Assembly (NCBI RefSeq): GCF_019097595.1
Contig: NC_080718.1
Span: 13,806,157-13,870,156 of the forward strand
Length of the DNA stretch: 64,000 nucleotides
Reading direction: 5' to 3'
From: Hemibagrus wyckioides
Taxonomy: Eukaryota; Chordata; Actinopteri; Siluriformes; Bagridae
Shown one piece after another: positions 10,702 to 21,531 of this stretch. The notes under the pieces are model-generated. The model saw only the letters and a list, made by a program, of their open reading frames with translations, was not told where the DNA came from and searched no databases. The translations under genes were made by a program, and so were the position numbers. How positions within the stretch are numbered: the first letter of the stretch is position 1; each line of letters begins with the position of its first letter.

Positions 10702-11290
10702 AATCTTATTATTCAGATAAAAGTCTAACTTCTAATATTTAATGTTAACACAGTTGATAAAAGCAGGCTAACAAATGTATGTTGTGTCAAAAAGGAGGCC
10801 CACTGTCTCTGATTCTGAAAACCCCTGACATATAGGACCCGTTTGATTATTATTCCATACCCAAGACGTAAAAAAGCCTTAAATTAAATAAGCCCAAGAT
10901 AGATCTAAATAAAATATAAACTGTTAAAGCGCTAAGATATTACATTCTGAACATCATGACTTTCTATTATTCAACTAATGCAGTATTTAAGTTAAAATAC
11001 AGACATGGTTTAGGTGAACAATGGGCCAGAACAGACTCCATCATTCGGCTGTTCTGTCAGTAGAAAAGGAATTCTCAGCACTATAAATACTAGTATGGTG
11101 ATTGACTCAAGTCTCGGAGATACTCTCTGATGATTCCACCCTCAAAGAAATAGTATAGAAAAGTCACCAAGAGCATGAAGTAGACAAGATATAAGCAGCA
11201 AGACAGATGAGAGATGAGAGAACAATAAGAGAAGAGAAGCTGTAAAAAAAAAACCAATGAATAATTCATACAGTAGTGGCAGCATAAATC
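10702..11290. other. Non-coding stretch, unit 1
   Basis: No gene or element recognised. Equivalents are 30436-31027 and (shortened) 47610-48013. Confidence 0.5.
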
Positions 11291-12025
11291 AGGAATCTTC
11301 TCCCTGAGAAGATGCTGGTGAACTTCTACACTGCCATCATCGAATCTATCCTCACATCCTCCATCACAGTCTGGTTTGCTGCAGCTACAGCCAGGGACAA
11401 GGCCAAGCTTCAGCGTGTCATCCACTCTGCTGAGAAGGTGATCGGCTGCAGTCTCCCATCTCTCCAGGAGCTGTACCTCTCCAGGACTTGGAGACGCGCA
11501 GCCAAATTCGCAGCCGACCCCTCTCATCCCAGAAATGAACTTTTTCAGTCCCTCCCCTCTGGCAAGAGGCTCCGGTCCATCAGGACCAGGACCTCACGCC
11601 ACAAACATTTTCTTCCCCACTGCAGTCAGCTTGCTGAACAGTGCCTCACTTACCCCCAGATGATCCCCCCAACCCTGACACTCACTTCCACATTGTAAAT
11701 TGCACTACTGTTCATTCAAACTCACACTTTTGTACACCATATTTATCTCATTCTAGACTGTGTACATACCTCACATCTGTATATAGGTTTGGACAGTCAC
11801 TTTCACTTTTTACTTTCTATTGCACTACTTCTCATGCAAGTCACTTTATAAAGTATTTATTTAACTTATTCTAGCTCTTTTCTAAAATTGTGTACATTTG
11901 TACAGACATCACATACCTGTGTACATGTTTGCACCTGACACCAAGACAAATTCCTAGTACTGTAAAGTGCTCTTTGCTGACGCTTTGCTGTACCTGGCAA
12001 TAAAACTTTTTCTGATTCTGATGAA
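11291..12025 (+). pseudogene. L2/CR1-like LINE, 3' end of reverse transcriptase gene and tail, unit 1
   Basis: The frame 11312-11698 reads MLVNFYTAIIESILTSSITV... and contains LQRVIHSAEKVIGCSLPSLQELY and RSIRTRTSRHKHFLP. This is the region after the polymerase motifs in fish L2/Rex-type elements. The 3' tail has AATAAAACTTTTTCTGATTCTGATG, the short tandem end typical of this group. The 5' part of the element is absent. Confidence 0.75.
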
Positions 12026-12548
12026 ATAATAGGTGCACGTATAATATAGATTATTGTAAAATAATAGTAATAATAAAGGATCTCCACGGCACAGCTACAC
12101 ACACAAGCTGTAAAAGAGATAATATTGCATGGCACACCTGTGTGAGAGAGAAAAGGTAATGAAATTAATGAAACCCTTTTTTAGTAGCAAGACTCTGAAA
12201 TGATGGGAGGAGTCAGAAAAATGATTGAATGAAATTTTCTAAAGTTGGTACTTTGTACTTTGGTAATCTAATTTAAAATGAAATTAACTGTAAATTAAAA
12301 ATATATGTGCATGCATGAAGGCATTGTCATCATGGTTTAATGTTTTTTTGGTACTTTGCATGTTGAGAAAATAAGTTTTTCTTTTTGTTGCCTCAAGGCA
12401 ATGTTGTGTGATAAGGGCTAGTTTTTAAGGAAGTTTTTGCTGACAATGTGTTTTGATGTCATCACAAGTATTTATGCATAATATAAAAATATTTCTTTTC
12501 TTTTTTTTTAATTTAATTTTACTTCTTATAACACATTGTGCCAGAAAA
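12026..12548. other. Non-coding AT-rich stretch, unit 1
   Basis: Nothing recognised. Equivalents are 31759-32281 and 48303-49068 (the latter includes the 250-bp extra block). Confidence 0.5.
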
Positions 12549-13073
12549 ATGGACATCAAGTTGTTTGATGGAAAGCAAGAGAAGAATTGGAATGTTAGGC
12601 AAATCATATCTGACAGTGAGGACAGTGATGAGGAGTGGAATGGAGAAAAAAGGTTTATGCAGAAGAGGAAAAATAATTTTCATTTAGGGTTTGGATTGTT
12701 GAGCTCATTTGTACACAACCAAGTCTAATGAGTTGATTTATTTCCTGTAGTAGAATGGTTATGATAGGTTTATGCAGCATAGAAAAATAGTCAAATGTCA
12801 CACTGTTTTATTTTTGCTGTGTTTTCATTGGCACTGGAAACTTACATTTTCTATGTTTTCATAGATAGTCAAGATAGATGTAATAACACGGAAGATGATG
12901 AAGGTGAAATTCTGTCTGAAGATGATGAGGTTCTCTCGATGGAAAACATGTCTCACCACTGCCTCCAGTTCACCCTGAATGGTTACAGATCCCTCCATCA
13001 GCTGGTGAAATTCTGTTTCAAACTACTTCTCTCTGATGACCTCTATGATCTTATTGTTCATATTTTGGTGTGA
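12549..13073 (+). pseudogene. Possible piggyBac-like N-terminal remnants, unit 1
   Basis: Two open pieces. The first is MDIKLFDGKQEKNWNVRQII followed by an acidic SDSEDSDEEW (12549-12727). The second is DDEGEILSEDDE followed by LVKFCFKLLLSDDLYDLIVHI (about 12865-13073), preceded by TTTTCATAG as a possible acceptor. An acidic start followed by an F-LLLSDDL-DLIV-like segment resembles the N-terminal half of piggyBac transposases. The catalytic domain is absent. The identification is weak. Confidence 0.35.
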
Positions 13074-13183
13074 TTTATACACATGGGTTTATGCATTATG
13101 ACTTTTGGAGGCTTTATTACGTCAATTTTATGATGAAACATTAAAAGACTTTAAAGGTCATCTGTCTTGTTCTGATCATGTTA

Positions 13184-13320
13184 AATACACCACATTGCCA
13201 AAAGTTTTGGGACGTCTGCCTTTACATGGACATGAATTTTAATGACATCCCATTCTTAATCCGTAGATTATAATATGGATTTGGCCTATGTTCCATGAAT
13301 ATGGAACCCTTTAATGCATC
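13184..13320. mobile_element. Tc1-like terminal fragment, unit 1
   Basis: ACCACATTGCCAAAAGTTTT and GACATCCCATTCTTAATCCG are the end of a very common fish Tc1-like/MITE family. Equivalents are 32917-33053 and 49704-49838. Confidence 0.7.
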
Positions 13321-13757
13321 AGTTGCATTTCTGTGTTTAAAATGTGAGTGAAAGCAGGAAAATCACCAAACTGGATGCTGGCCTTTCAGGACTGGAGTTT
13401 GTACCTATGGATTAGTTCATAACCAGTGTCCATCTGCTGTGTGACAGACATACGAACATGTGTTTTAAATGTGGGGTTGGTTGTCTGTATTGAACCAGGG
13501 CAAGAAGACACCGAATAAGGAGTGAGAGTGTGAGAGAGTGTGTGTGCATGAGAGAGTGACGCAGAGAGCAGTATGTCATCCTTTGCTTATATCTGCATGT
13601 AGACATACAGAAGGGTCTGATTGGTCCTTTCCTTCCCTCCCCTCTGACAGCTGGGTCTGAGTTCAGCGTAGCTTTGAGTTGTTTCATTCTCTTCATTTGT
13701 AGTAAGTCATTTTGCATAAAAGCAACCAGCAAATCCACTAGTGAATGCTGCTAGAAA
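13321..13757. other. Non-coding stretch, unit 1
   Basis: No gene recognised. The minus-strand open frame of 108 codons (13412-13738) lacks any known feature. Equivalents are 33054-33490 and 49839-50275. Confidence 0.5.
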
Positions 13758-14195
13758 ACTGACAGTGATCCGAAACACACCAGCAAGTCCAGCTCTGAAT
13801 GGCTACAAAAAAAAAAAAAATGTTTTGAAGTTAGCTACCTAGTTAAAGTCCAGACTTAAATCTGATTGAGATTCTGTGGCGTCACTTTAAACAGACTGTT
13901 CATACTAGAAACCCTCCAATGTGGCTGAATTAAAACAATTTAAAACAATTCTGCAAAGAAGAGTGAAGCAAATTTCCTCCAGAGTGATGTGAAAGACTCA
14001 TTGCCAGTTATTGCTTATGCTTGATTGCAGTTGTTCCTGCCGAAGGGGCCACAAACAGGTTATTAGGTTTTGGGGGCAATTACTTTTTCACACAGGGCCA
14101 GGCAGGTTTGGACAGTTTTTTACCCTTAATAAATGATTAAGTATTTTGTATTTACTCGCATAATTATCTTGGTATAATAAAACTGATGATCTGAA
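13758..14195 (+). pseudogene. Tc1-like transposase gene 3' part, decayed, unit 1
   Basis: AGTGATCCGAAACACACCAG to GCAATTACTTTTTCACACAG follows the C-terminal coding part and end of a fish Tc1 element (ND-P-HTSKSSSEWL, AA-CGCC-type ending), with frameshifts. A second Tc1-type end, ACAGTGCTGTGAAAAA, lies after the TA tract at about 14293. Equivalents are 33491-33928 and 50276-50710. Confidence 0.7.
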
Positions 14196-14199
14196 TCAT

Positions 14200-14228
14200 T
14201 TATATATATATATATGTATACACACACA

Positions 14229-14288
<60 letters not shown>
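14200..14288. repeat. (TA)n tract upstream of gene copy 1
   Basis: Long TA repeat, about 120 bp before the NRF-1 motif. Lengths differ: 33935-33998 in unit 2 and 50715-50822 in unit 3. Confidence 0.95.
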
Positions 14289-14292
<4 letters not shown>

Positions 14293-14405
14293 CAGTGCTG
14301 TGAAAAATTATTTGCGGATTTTATATAGAATAATATTGAATAAGAAATAAAGCTCAGATATTCAGAGATAGACGGCCATGTTTTTTTTAGAGTGAGGGGA
14401 ATCAC

Positions 14406-14447
14406 TGCGCATGCGCACTGCGCAGTGACGCAGAACCCTTGACGTAA
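14406..14447 (+). promoter_or_regulatory. Promoter-like region: NRF-1 palindrome and CRE, gene copy 1
   Basis: TGCGCATGCGCA (14406-14417) fits the NRF-1 consensus. It overlaps a second palindrome CACTGCGCAGTG (14416-14427), and TGACGTAA (14440-14447) is a CRE/ATF-type site. They lie 154-195 bp before the ATG in a small CpG-bearing island within AT-rich repeats. No TATA box is evident. Such motifs are common in housekeeping and germline promoters; use as a promoter is inferred. Confidence 0.6.
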
Positions 14448-14600
14448 TGTTTATGTTTAAACTGAGTTTCTAAAGTGTCGTGGTTGTGAAGATCGCAAGA
14501 CTTGGATTATCCTTTGCTTTGTGATTTTTCTACACGCCTGTTTGGGATTTCTTCTTACTCCGCTACTGGACCTGACTTCTACACCGACTCTACAGCAGTG

Positions 14601-16949
14601 ATGATGAACTTCAGAGGAGGAACCGCGCTTCAGCAGCACCAGGATGTGGAGCCCGAGCCCGGATGGAGCGGACTGGACGACCCCTGGAACGGTCAGTTAC
14701 TGACTTTTCTCTTTTTCTCTTAAGTAGAAAGGCTTTTAAACACCGCGGTATTACAAAAAAAACGCAATCGGGAATATCGTTTTATTTGGTTAGATGATTT
14801 GGAGAAAATCTGTTCGGCTAATCGATATTTGGCTAATCGCTTTACGGACACGATCATTAAGCTAGCGGACAAAGCGGCAGACTCCGGTGAAACGAGCAGG
14901 GAGGAAATAAACAGTGTTAATGTTTTCAGATATGTTAAAATCAGCCTTTTATAAAAGTCGGAATATTTATTTAACGCTTATTAAAGTTTACTAAGACAAG
15001 CCGAAGAGTATTAGCAAAGATTAGCTAGACGGCTAGTTAGCATGTAGCTAAGTAATTGTTTTTCAGTGTTCATAGGTTTTTTTTAAAGAGTGAATAAAAC
15101 AAGTTAAAATGTTTACAATAACATGATCTATTTTATTATTTGAACGATTTTTCATTGTCCGTGTTTGTCGAGTTGTTAAAGCGGAGAGAGGAAGGGGCTG
15201 TGAGGAAAGGCAGCTAGCTGAACAAAACCAATCGCTAGAAATAAATGGAGCTAATGTAGAGTGCAGCTTAGGCAAAAATATCAAGCTGTTTGTTTCACTT
15301 CTGTTCAGCAAGGATTTGTTTATAGCTGTAATGAATAAAATATTTAGGAGTAGTGTCATTTATGATAAAGGGCGAATTTTTGAGAGGAGACACAAATGGA
15401 CTCAAAGGGGATGTGAAGCGTTGGAGTAAGGAACTGATAAAGAAACACTGTAATAGAAATGTAGTTTAATCTGCATTGTTTTGGGGAAGATACTTTTGAG
15501 CATTGAGATAAGTGACCAGTGTGAGTAACAGTGAAGCCGTGATAGCGTAAGTAACTCCTATAAATGCAGAATATAAATACTGAGTTTTTCTGCACTGTTA
15601 TAGGAAGATTACAGTAATATAGCTTGTGTAAATATGTCTTGTTTAGATAGGGAGGTTTTCCTGCTTTACAAAACATACACAGTGCTATTAAAAAAAGGGT
15701 TTCTGCTTCTTTTTATGAGATGTTTTTAAATGTGCCGCATTGTCTGTTCATCTTGTTTGACACAGGGACACAGAGGGAGACGTTTGTGTTTCCGGAGGAT
15801 GAGGACGATGACAACTGGCCTATGAGAAGCCACTCTCCTGTATGGATCCCACCACCTGTGGGGAGCCCAGCCCCACCTATGAGAGGTCCCTTTTCTGTAT
15901 GGACCCCACCACCTGTGAGGAGCCCATCCCCACCTATGAGAGGCCTCTCTCCTGTATGGACCCCACCACCTGTGAGGAGCCCATCCCCACCTATGAGAGG
16001 CCTCTCTCCTGTGTGGACCCCACCACCTGTGAGGAGCCCATCCCCACCTATGAGAGGGCTCTCTCCTGTATGGACACCACCACCTGTGAGGATCCCATCC
16101 CCACCTATGAGAGGGCTCTCTCCTGTATGGACCCCACCACCTGTGAGGATCCCATCCCCACCTATGAGAGGCCTCTCTCCTGTATGGACCCCACCACCTG
16201 TGAGGATCCCATCCCCACCTATGAGAGGCCTCTCTCCTGTATGGACACCACCACCTGTGAGGATCCCATCCCCACCTATGAGAGGCCTCTCTCCTGTATG
16301 GACCCCACCACCTGTGAGGATCCCATCCCCACCTATGAGAGGCCTCTCTCCTGCATGGATCCCACCACCTGTGGGGAGCCTCTCTCCTCTATGGATCCCA
16401 CCACCTGTATGGATCCCACCACCTGTGAGGGGCCCATCCCCACCTATGAGAGGCCTCTCTCCTCTATGGAACCCACCACCTGTATGGATCCCACCACCTG
16501 TGAGGGGCCCATCCCCACCTATGAGAGGCCTCTCTCCTCTATGGAACCCACCACCTGTATGGATCCCACCACCTGTGAGGGGCCCATCCCCACCTATGAG
16601 AGGCCTCTCTCCTGTATGGATCCCACCACCTGTGGGGAGCCCATCTCCACCTATGAGAGGCCTCTCTCCTGTATGGAGGAGACCATCCCCTTGCAGAAAC
16701 CTCTCCTCTGTGATGAGTCTATCCCCAGTAATGCAACCATCCCCATTGAGGAGGCCATCACCTTCAGGGAATCCACAGAGTTTCACAGTTCCTCTGCCCC
16801 AGCCTCATGTCCAGATTAACCCTCACCACATTGTGGCTGGTCAGCTGTATGTTCCTGACCCACGCCAGGGCATAAGGAGGAGGAGGGACGAAGAGGATGA
16901 TCAAGAAGCCCCTCCGAGTAGACGGCAGCATGTGGATCAGGATGGGTAG
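14601..16949 (+). CDS. Novel proline-rich repeat protein, copy 1 (2 exons, 424 aa)
   Basis: Exons are 14601-14691 and 15766-16949. The donor is AACG|GTCAGT and the acceptor TTTGACACAG|GGACAC; both are phase 1, and the nearby alternative acceptor at 15773 would run into a stop. The first ATG of the presumed mRNA (14601, followed at once by a second) starts a short exon MMNFRGGTALQQHQ... of 30 residues without a signal peptide. Exon 2 gives an acidic stretch (EDEDDDNWP), nine 19-residue repeats of the type MRGLSPVWTPPPVRIPSPP, longer 25-residue variants with WNPPPVWIPPPV, and a charged tail with RRRRDEEDD that could act as a nuclear signal. Conserved sites and domains of known families are not apparent and I do not recognise it. 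Intactness in all three copies, a consistent splice phase and a promoter-like upstream region argue that it is real. The function is unknown. Confidence 0.75.
15822..16676 (+). repeat. Coding minisatellite, 57-bp and 75-bp units, copy 1
   Basis: Tandem 57-bp units (nine) are followed by composite 75-bp units that contain an extra PPPVWI segment. Unit lengths are multiples of three, so length change keeps the frame. Frequent differences between units (GTA/GTG, ACC/ACA, GGC/GGG) are silent in the VWTPPPV frame but change residues in the MDPTTC frame. Confidence 0.95.
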
Positions 16950-17072
16950 CTGGGTTTCATCAGGAGGATCGTCCGATTCCCCGTTCCCTGGGTTTCTATT
17001 TACATGGGAGAGCTGTATGTTCAGAAGCTCAGTCATCACCTCATCTTCATCACCTCATATCCATGATGTGTG

Positions 17073-17172
17073 GTAAGTATCTGTGGTAAGTATGTGTGGT
17101 AAGTATCTGTGGTAAGTATCTGTGGTAAGTATTTCACCTCTAGATTTCAGCATTAGTCTTTTTTTTTTTCAG
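17073..17172 (+). repeat. Tandem 5' splice-site array plus 3' splice site after gene copy 1
   Basis: Five GTAAGTAT motifs start at 17073, 17086, 17099, 17112 and 17125. The candidate acceptor is a T tract plus CAG ending at 17172, giving possible introns of 100, 87, 74, 61 or 48 nt. The first donor lies 123 nt after the stop codon of gene copy 1, so use of this intron could make the mRNA a target of nonsense-mediated decay. Use is inferred. Confidence 0.6.
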
Positions 17173-17492
17173 AGAGAGATTTCAGCCTTTTAAACATGTG
17201 GGGTGGTGAGAATCTGTTGTTTCTTTTGTATTTTGCATTTGCGTTTAGTTTGTGTTAAATGTATAGGATTTTTATAATATTAATGTTGTTTATTTATATA
17301 TTTATATATAATATATTATATATATTAATAAATAAATAGAAATTGTATTGTTGTAGAATCATGCATTGTTGTAAATATGTAAATATGTAAATATTACATT
17401 TTTAAGATTTAGATTTTAATATTAAGTTATACAAATGTAGTGTTGCGTTATAAAATATTAAAATAGTGTATAAAATATTAATATCTGTAATA

Positions 17493-18052
17493 GGTCCGTG
17501 TACTTTATGGTATTTGAAGTTTCTTTTTATGAAACAGAAACAAAAAAACGAAAATGAAATTGTTTTTTAATTATGTGATGAAAACGTCAGACACCTTTTT
17601 AAAATTAGACTTGATTTTCTTTCCTCATTTATACTTTAAATAAAGAAAGTTTTATATCATAGAAACGGACAAACAGCTGCATTTTCTTTGTCTAAAACCG
17701 GCCGTATCTCTTCTTCTGTCATTTGTGGCAGCGTGCAGTGTTCTACCTCGGTGAAGTTAGTTATACAGACACTCAGAAGCGGTATTTTAGGGACCGCGGT
17801 AAAACACTGCACGCTGCCACAAATGACAGAAGAAGAGATACGGCCGGTTTTAGACAAAGAAAATGCAGCTGTTCTTCCGTTTCTATGATATAGAACTTTC
17901 TTTATTTAAAGTATAAATGAGGAAAGAAAATCAAGTCTAATTTTAAAAAGGTGTCTGATGTTTTCATCACATAATTAAAAAACAATTTCATTTTCGTGTT
18001 TTTTGTTTCTGTTTATAAAAACAAACTTCAAATGCCAAAAAGTACACGGACC
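17493..18052. mobile_element. Foldback element, unit 2
   Basis: Same palindrome as 408-968 with both arms complete. Confidence 0.8.
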
Positions 18053-18265
18053 ATAATAAGTGTATAGTTTGTCGTTGCTTGTAAATAGTTAATAAATTAT
18101 TTTTTGGTTCAATTCACACGTGTCTCAAGTGTCTTTTTTTATAACATCATAAACATTTCTCATTTGTTTCTCATATAATTACACAGTAAAAAGAGTAGAG
18201 TATTGTTGTATTACATATCAGTATTTTTCTAAAACAACAGCCATGTTACAGTGTGAAATGCTGTC

Positions 18266-18538
<273 letters not shown>

Positions 18539-18571
18539 ACTGAGATGAAATCACTGAAAGCTAAATAAAAT

Positions 18572-18712
18572 CAGAAGGTTGTGAGTTCCAATCCCAGATC
18601 CACCACTAGGCCCTCAACCCTCAATTACTCAGTTGTATAAAATAAGATAAAATGTAAGTCTCTCTGGATAAGGGCATCTGCTAAATGCCAGAAACGTGAA
18701 TGTAAATGTCTG
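18572..18712 (+). mobile_element. tRNA-derived SINE fragment, unit 2
   Basis: A B-box-like GAGTTCCAATCCC is followed by the common teleost SINE core TCTGGATAAGGGCATCTGC and a TGAATGTAAATG tail. The 5' part (A box) is missing. Confidence 0.65.
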
Positions 18713-20261
18713 ATATCTGCCTCTTGTCTCCTCAGTTCTGGTTAAACCTATGAGAGTGTCACACTTATTCAAAACACATGTCACTAAGACCTGTTACAAA
18801 CATATTCTGTCTAATTTAACTCTGAATGAAATAAAACTTCATAAACCTCCTGATATTAATTATACTATTTTCCTTCCACCCTCATCGTCCTGACTCCTGA
18901 CCCTGAGGCTGACCAGTGTGCCTGTACACCAGGGGATAGTGGATAGTAAAACTGCTTTATCTTCTTCATATCTGTCTGTTGGATTTTGTAATAAATTTTG
19001 GACTTGTTTAATTTTGGACTGCAGTTGTTGTGTCTGTTATCCAGTGTGACAGTGCTGTTAAAGATTTAATATAATTTGGTACAACTTACAAATCAACTTA
19101 AAACAGCTTTTACTTGTACTAAAGATTTTAGGAGTACTTCTACTTTTACCCTACTCAGAAAATTATTGGAAAGTAACAGTTCTTTTATATATATATATAT
19201 ATAATTTCTTTTTTTTTAAGGGAAAAAAGCTAATATCAGGTTCATTGTGAGAGAAGTTCACACTCTGTAGCCACTGAAGAATTTTGTTCCTGTATTTATG
19301 TCTGGTGTAAATGGAGTACACAGATATATATTTTTCACAGACCAGTAGTGTCTCAGGTGTCTGATGCGACTGATTTATAATTCAGTGATTCAGAATCAGA
19401 AACTTGTTGCCAAATCATTTCACTGTCAGTCCACTTTGTGTTTGGAAGTCAGGGAATTCAAGCGGACTTTCCTTTTCTTTTGGGCTCAAGACACTTCAAT
19501 ACATTTTTTAAGAAACTCTGAGTTTTAGCTGTGTCAGTGTGCCCAAGAAACTCTGATAAAAAAACTTTCACAGCTTCACACTCCTCTCCAGATGTGTAGG
19601 AATATACCCCCCCACCCCACCCACACACTCAAACACACTTTACTATCCTTTTGAGGACCTTTTAATAGGAATAACCCTGAGCTCATATGTTTTTTGGTTA
19701 GTTTTAAATAAAATCTGTGTAAGAGGCAGAACAAAAGTCCATAGAAAAAAGGTAGCACACTGTATGTTCCTGTAGCTGTAGTGTATAGTTTTAATGCAGT
19801 TTACCTCTAAAGCTTAACTGTAAAAATGAAAATGCTGCTCCTTAAGGTTCACTTTGTGCTTTAAAAGATTTCCTACACTCTTCATGTTACTAGGTGAAAG
19901 ATACATAATGAAAGCAATCATTTTAAAAAGGTACTTTTTCTGAATGTAGGTTTTTTCAGTTCCTTTAGTTCAGGCTAGAGGTGAATAATAAAGTGTAAAT
20001 AGTGTTACCAAATTACTAAATATAAACAAACACACTGAAATAACACACATGGACTTAAGTACTCCATATGTAATGACAACAAAAAACAGTCAGTTGTTGT
20101 TTTAAGACATGAAGGTCAGGTGTTCTGGAATAGTTCTTGCAAGAACAGTATTGTCAAGTGCATTTGCAAAACCCATCAAGCACTATGATGAAACTGGCTC
20201 ACATGAAGACCATCCCAGTAAAGCAAGACCAAAATTTACCTCTGTTGCAGAGGAGAAGTTC
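18713..20261. other. Non-coding stretch of unit 2; contains the duplication breakpoint
   Basis: No gene is recognised. The part 18713-20008 is shared with 54921-55955 of unit 4, which has internal deletions (for example 19478-19705). At 20008 the two part company after GTGTTAC. A short (TA)n lies near 19190 and several AATAAA signals are present, so part of it could be 3' UTR. 20009-20261 is seen only here. Confidence 0.6.
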
Positions 20262-20888
20262 ATTTAAGATTCAAGATTCAAGAAGCTTTATTGTCATTTC
20301 AACCACATATAGCTGGCGCAGTACATAGTGAAATGAAACGTTTCTCCAGGACCTGGTGCTACATAAACATACAACAACAAGTTCAACACAAAACAACAAA
20401 CAACACCACAGAGCTAGGACAGAAGTTTGTCTTAGCCACGTAAAGTGCACAGTGTGCAGCTAGATGCAAACAGAGCATAGACAAGACAGTGCAAAAAGAC
20501 AATAAATACAATAAAGACAACACAAAAGAACACAGGACACTTAGCGCCGAAAAGAAATAAAAGAACGTGTACTGGAATGTAAGTGAAATAAAATAGATAA
20601 AGTGAAATGATGTAAAAAATAAAAAAAAGTATTGTGCAAAAATACACAGCAGCGGTTGAGGTAGTGCAAATAGAATAAACATAAATATAACTATAGCAGC
20701 GGATGACAGGTAGAGGTAGTTCAGTAAGTAATGAACAGTATAAATTATGTGTGTATGCGTCCACACAGTCAAGAGAGAGTGTGTGTATCTGTGTGTGAGA
20801 GACAGAGAGTTAATATACAGTTCAGTCCTGAGTGAGAGTGTGTGTGTGTGTGTGTTTGAGAGAGTGTAGAACAGTTCAGTCCTGAGTG

Positions 20889-20922
<34 letters not shown>

Positions 20923-20949
20923 TGTAGAACAGTTCAGTCCTGAGTGAGA

Positions 20950-20980
<31 letters not shown>

Positions 20981-21240
20981 TGTAGAACAGTTCAGTCCTG
21001 AGTGAGAGTGTGTGTGTGTGTGTGTGTGAGTGTAGAACAGTTCAGTCCTGAGTGAGAGTGTGTGTGTGTGTGTGTGTTTGAGAGAGTGTAGAACAGTTCA
21101 GTCCCGGGTGTTGAGGAGCCTGATGGCTTGAGGAAAGAAACTGTTACACAGTCTGGTTGTGAGGGCCCGAATGCTCCGGTACCTCTTTCCAGATGGCAGG
21201 AGGGTGAAGAGTGTGTGTGAGGGGTGTGTGGGGTCAGCCA
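20262..21240 (-). mobile_element. LINE 3' region, minus strand, unit 2
   Basis: On the minus strand it ends in AATAAAGCTTCTTGAATCTTGAATC, a short-repeat tail as in L2/Rex-type retroposons. The widespread fish segment with CTGATGGCTTGAGGAAAG and GAATGCTCCGGTACCTC lies at its upper end. No open reverse transcriptase frame remains. Confidence 0.55.
20817..21098. repeat. Compound minisatellite of GTAGAACAGTTCAGTCCTGAG plus (GT)n
   Basis: About five or six units of a GAACAGTTCAGTCCTGAG core separated by GT and GA tracts. They occur only in unit 2. Units 1 and 3 keep a single core next to CCCGGG. Confidence 0.85.
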
Positions 21241-21531
21241 CAATGCTTTAGAGCAATTTAGAGTTACCAGCCTCAGAAATCACCAATTAACAGCACCTCA
21301 GATTAGAGCCGTTATGAAGGCTTTACAGAGCATCAGTAGCAGACATATCTCAATATCAACTGTTCAAAGGACATTATTGTGTATTTCGGCCGTCTTCAGC
21401 ATTGTTTTACAATGTAGAAAGAAATAAACATCAGGAAAGACCATGGAATTAGAAGACGTGTCCAAACTTTTGACTGGTAGAGTATTTATATATATATATA
21501 TATATACAGTATCTCACAAAAGTGAGATAAC

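Larger units (their letters stand above)
1..17072. repeat. Tandem array, unit 1 (left end outside window)
   Basis: The same order of sequence recurs three more times in the window. With the first GTAAGT of each copy as phase, copies begin at or before 1, then at 17073, 36894 and 53647. The anchor ACCTCTAG lies at 51, 17136, 36944 and 53710. Copies differ by scattered substitutions plus large indels, so the duplication is recent. Base 1 already lies inside the repeat, so at least one more boundary lies to the left. Unit 1 lacks the block present at 18540-21090 of unit 2. Confidence 0.95.

Noticed and set aside
14502..14600. Upstream extension of exon 1 starting at 14502
   Set aside because: The extension starts with TTG, not ATG; the first ATG after the promoter motifs is 14601.
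15822..16676. Regular repeats that could suggest a CRISPR array
   Set aside because: Direct tandem units without spacers, inside an exon of a eukaryotic genome.
15713..16786. 357-codon antisense frame with repeated HTGERP, recalling C2H2 zinc-finger linkers
   Set aside because: No Cys/His finger pattern; it is the reverse of the coding minisatellite and is open only because the unit is a multiple of three.
20383..20772. Minus-strand frames of 129 and 110 codons rich in Phe, Tyr and Leu, like membrane proteins
   Set aside because: Within the LINE 3' region of unit 2; composition follows the A-rich plus strand.
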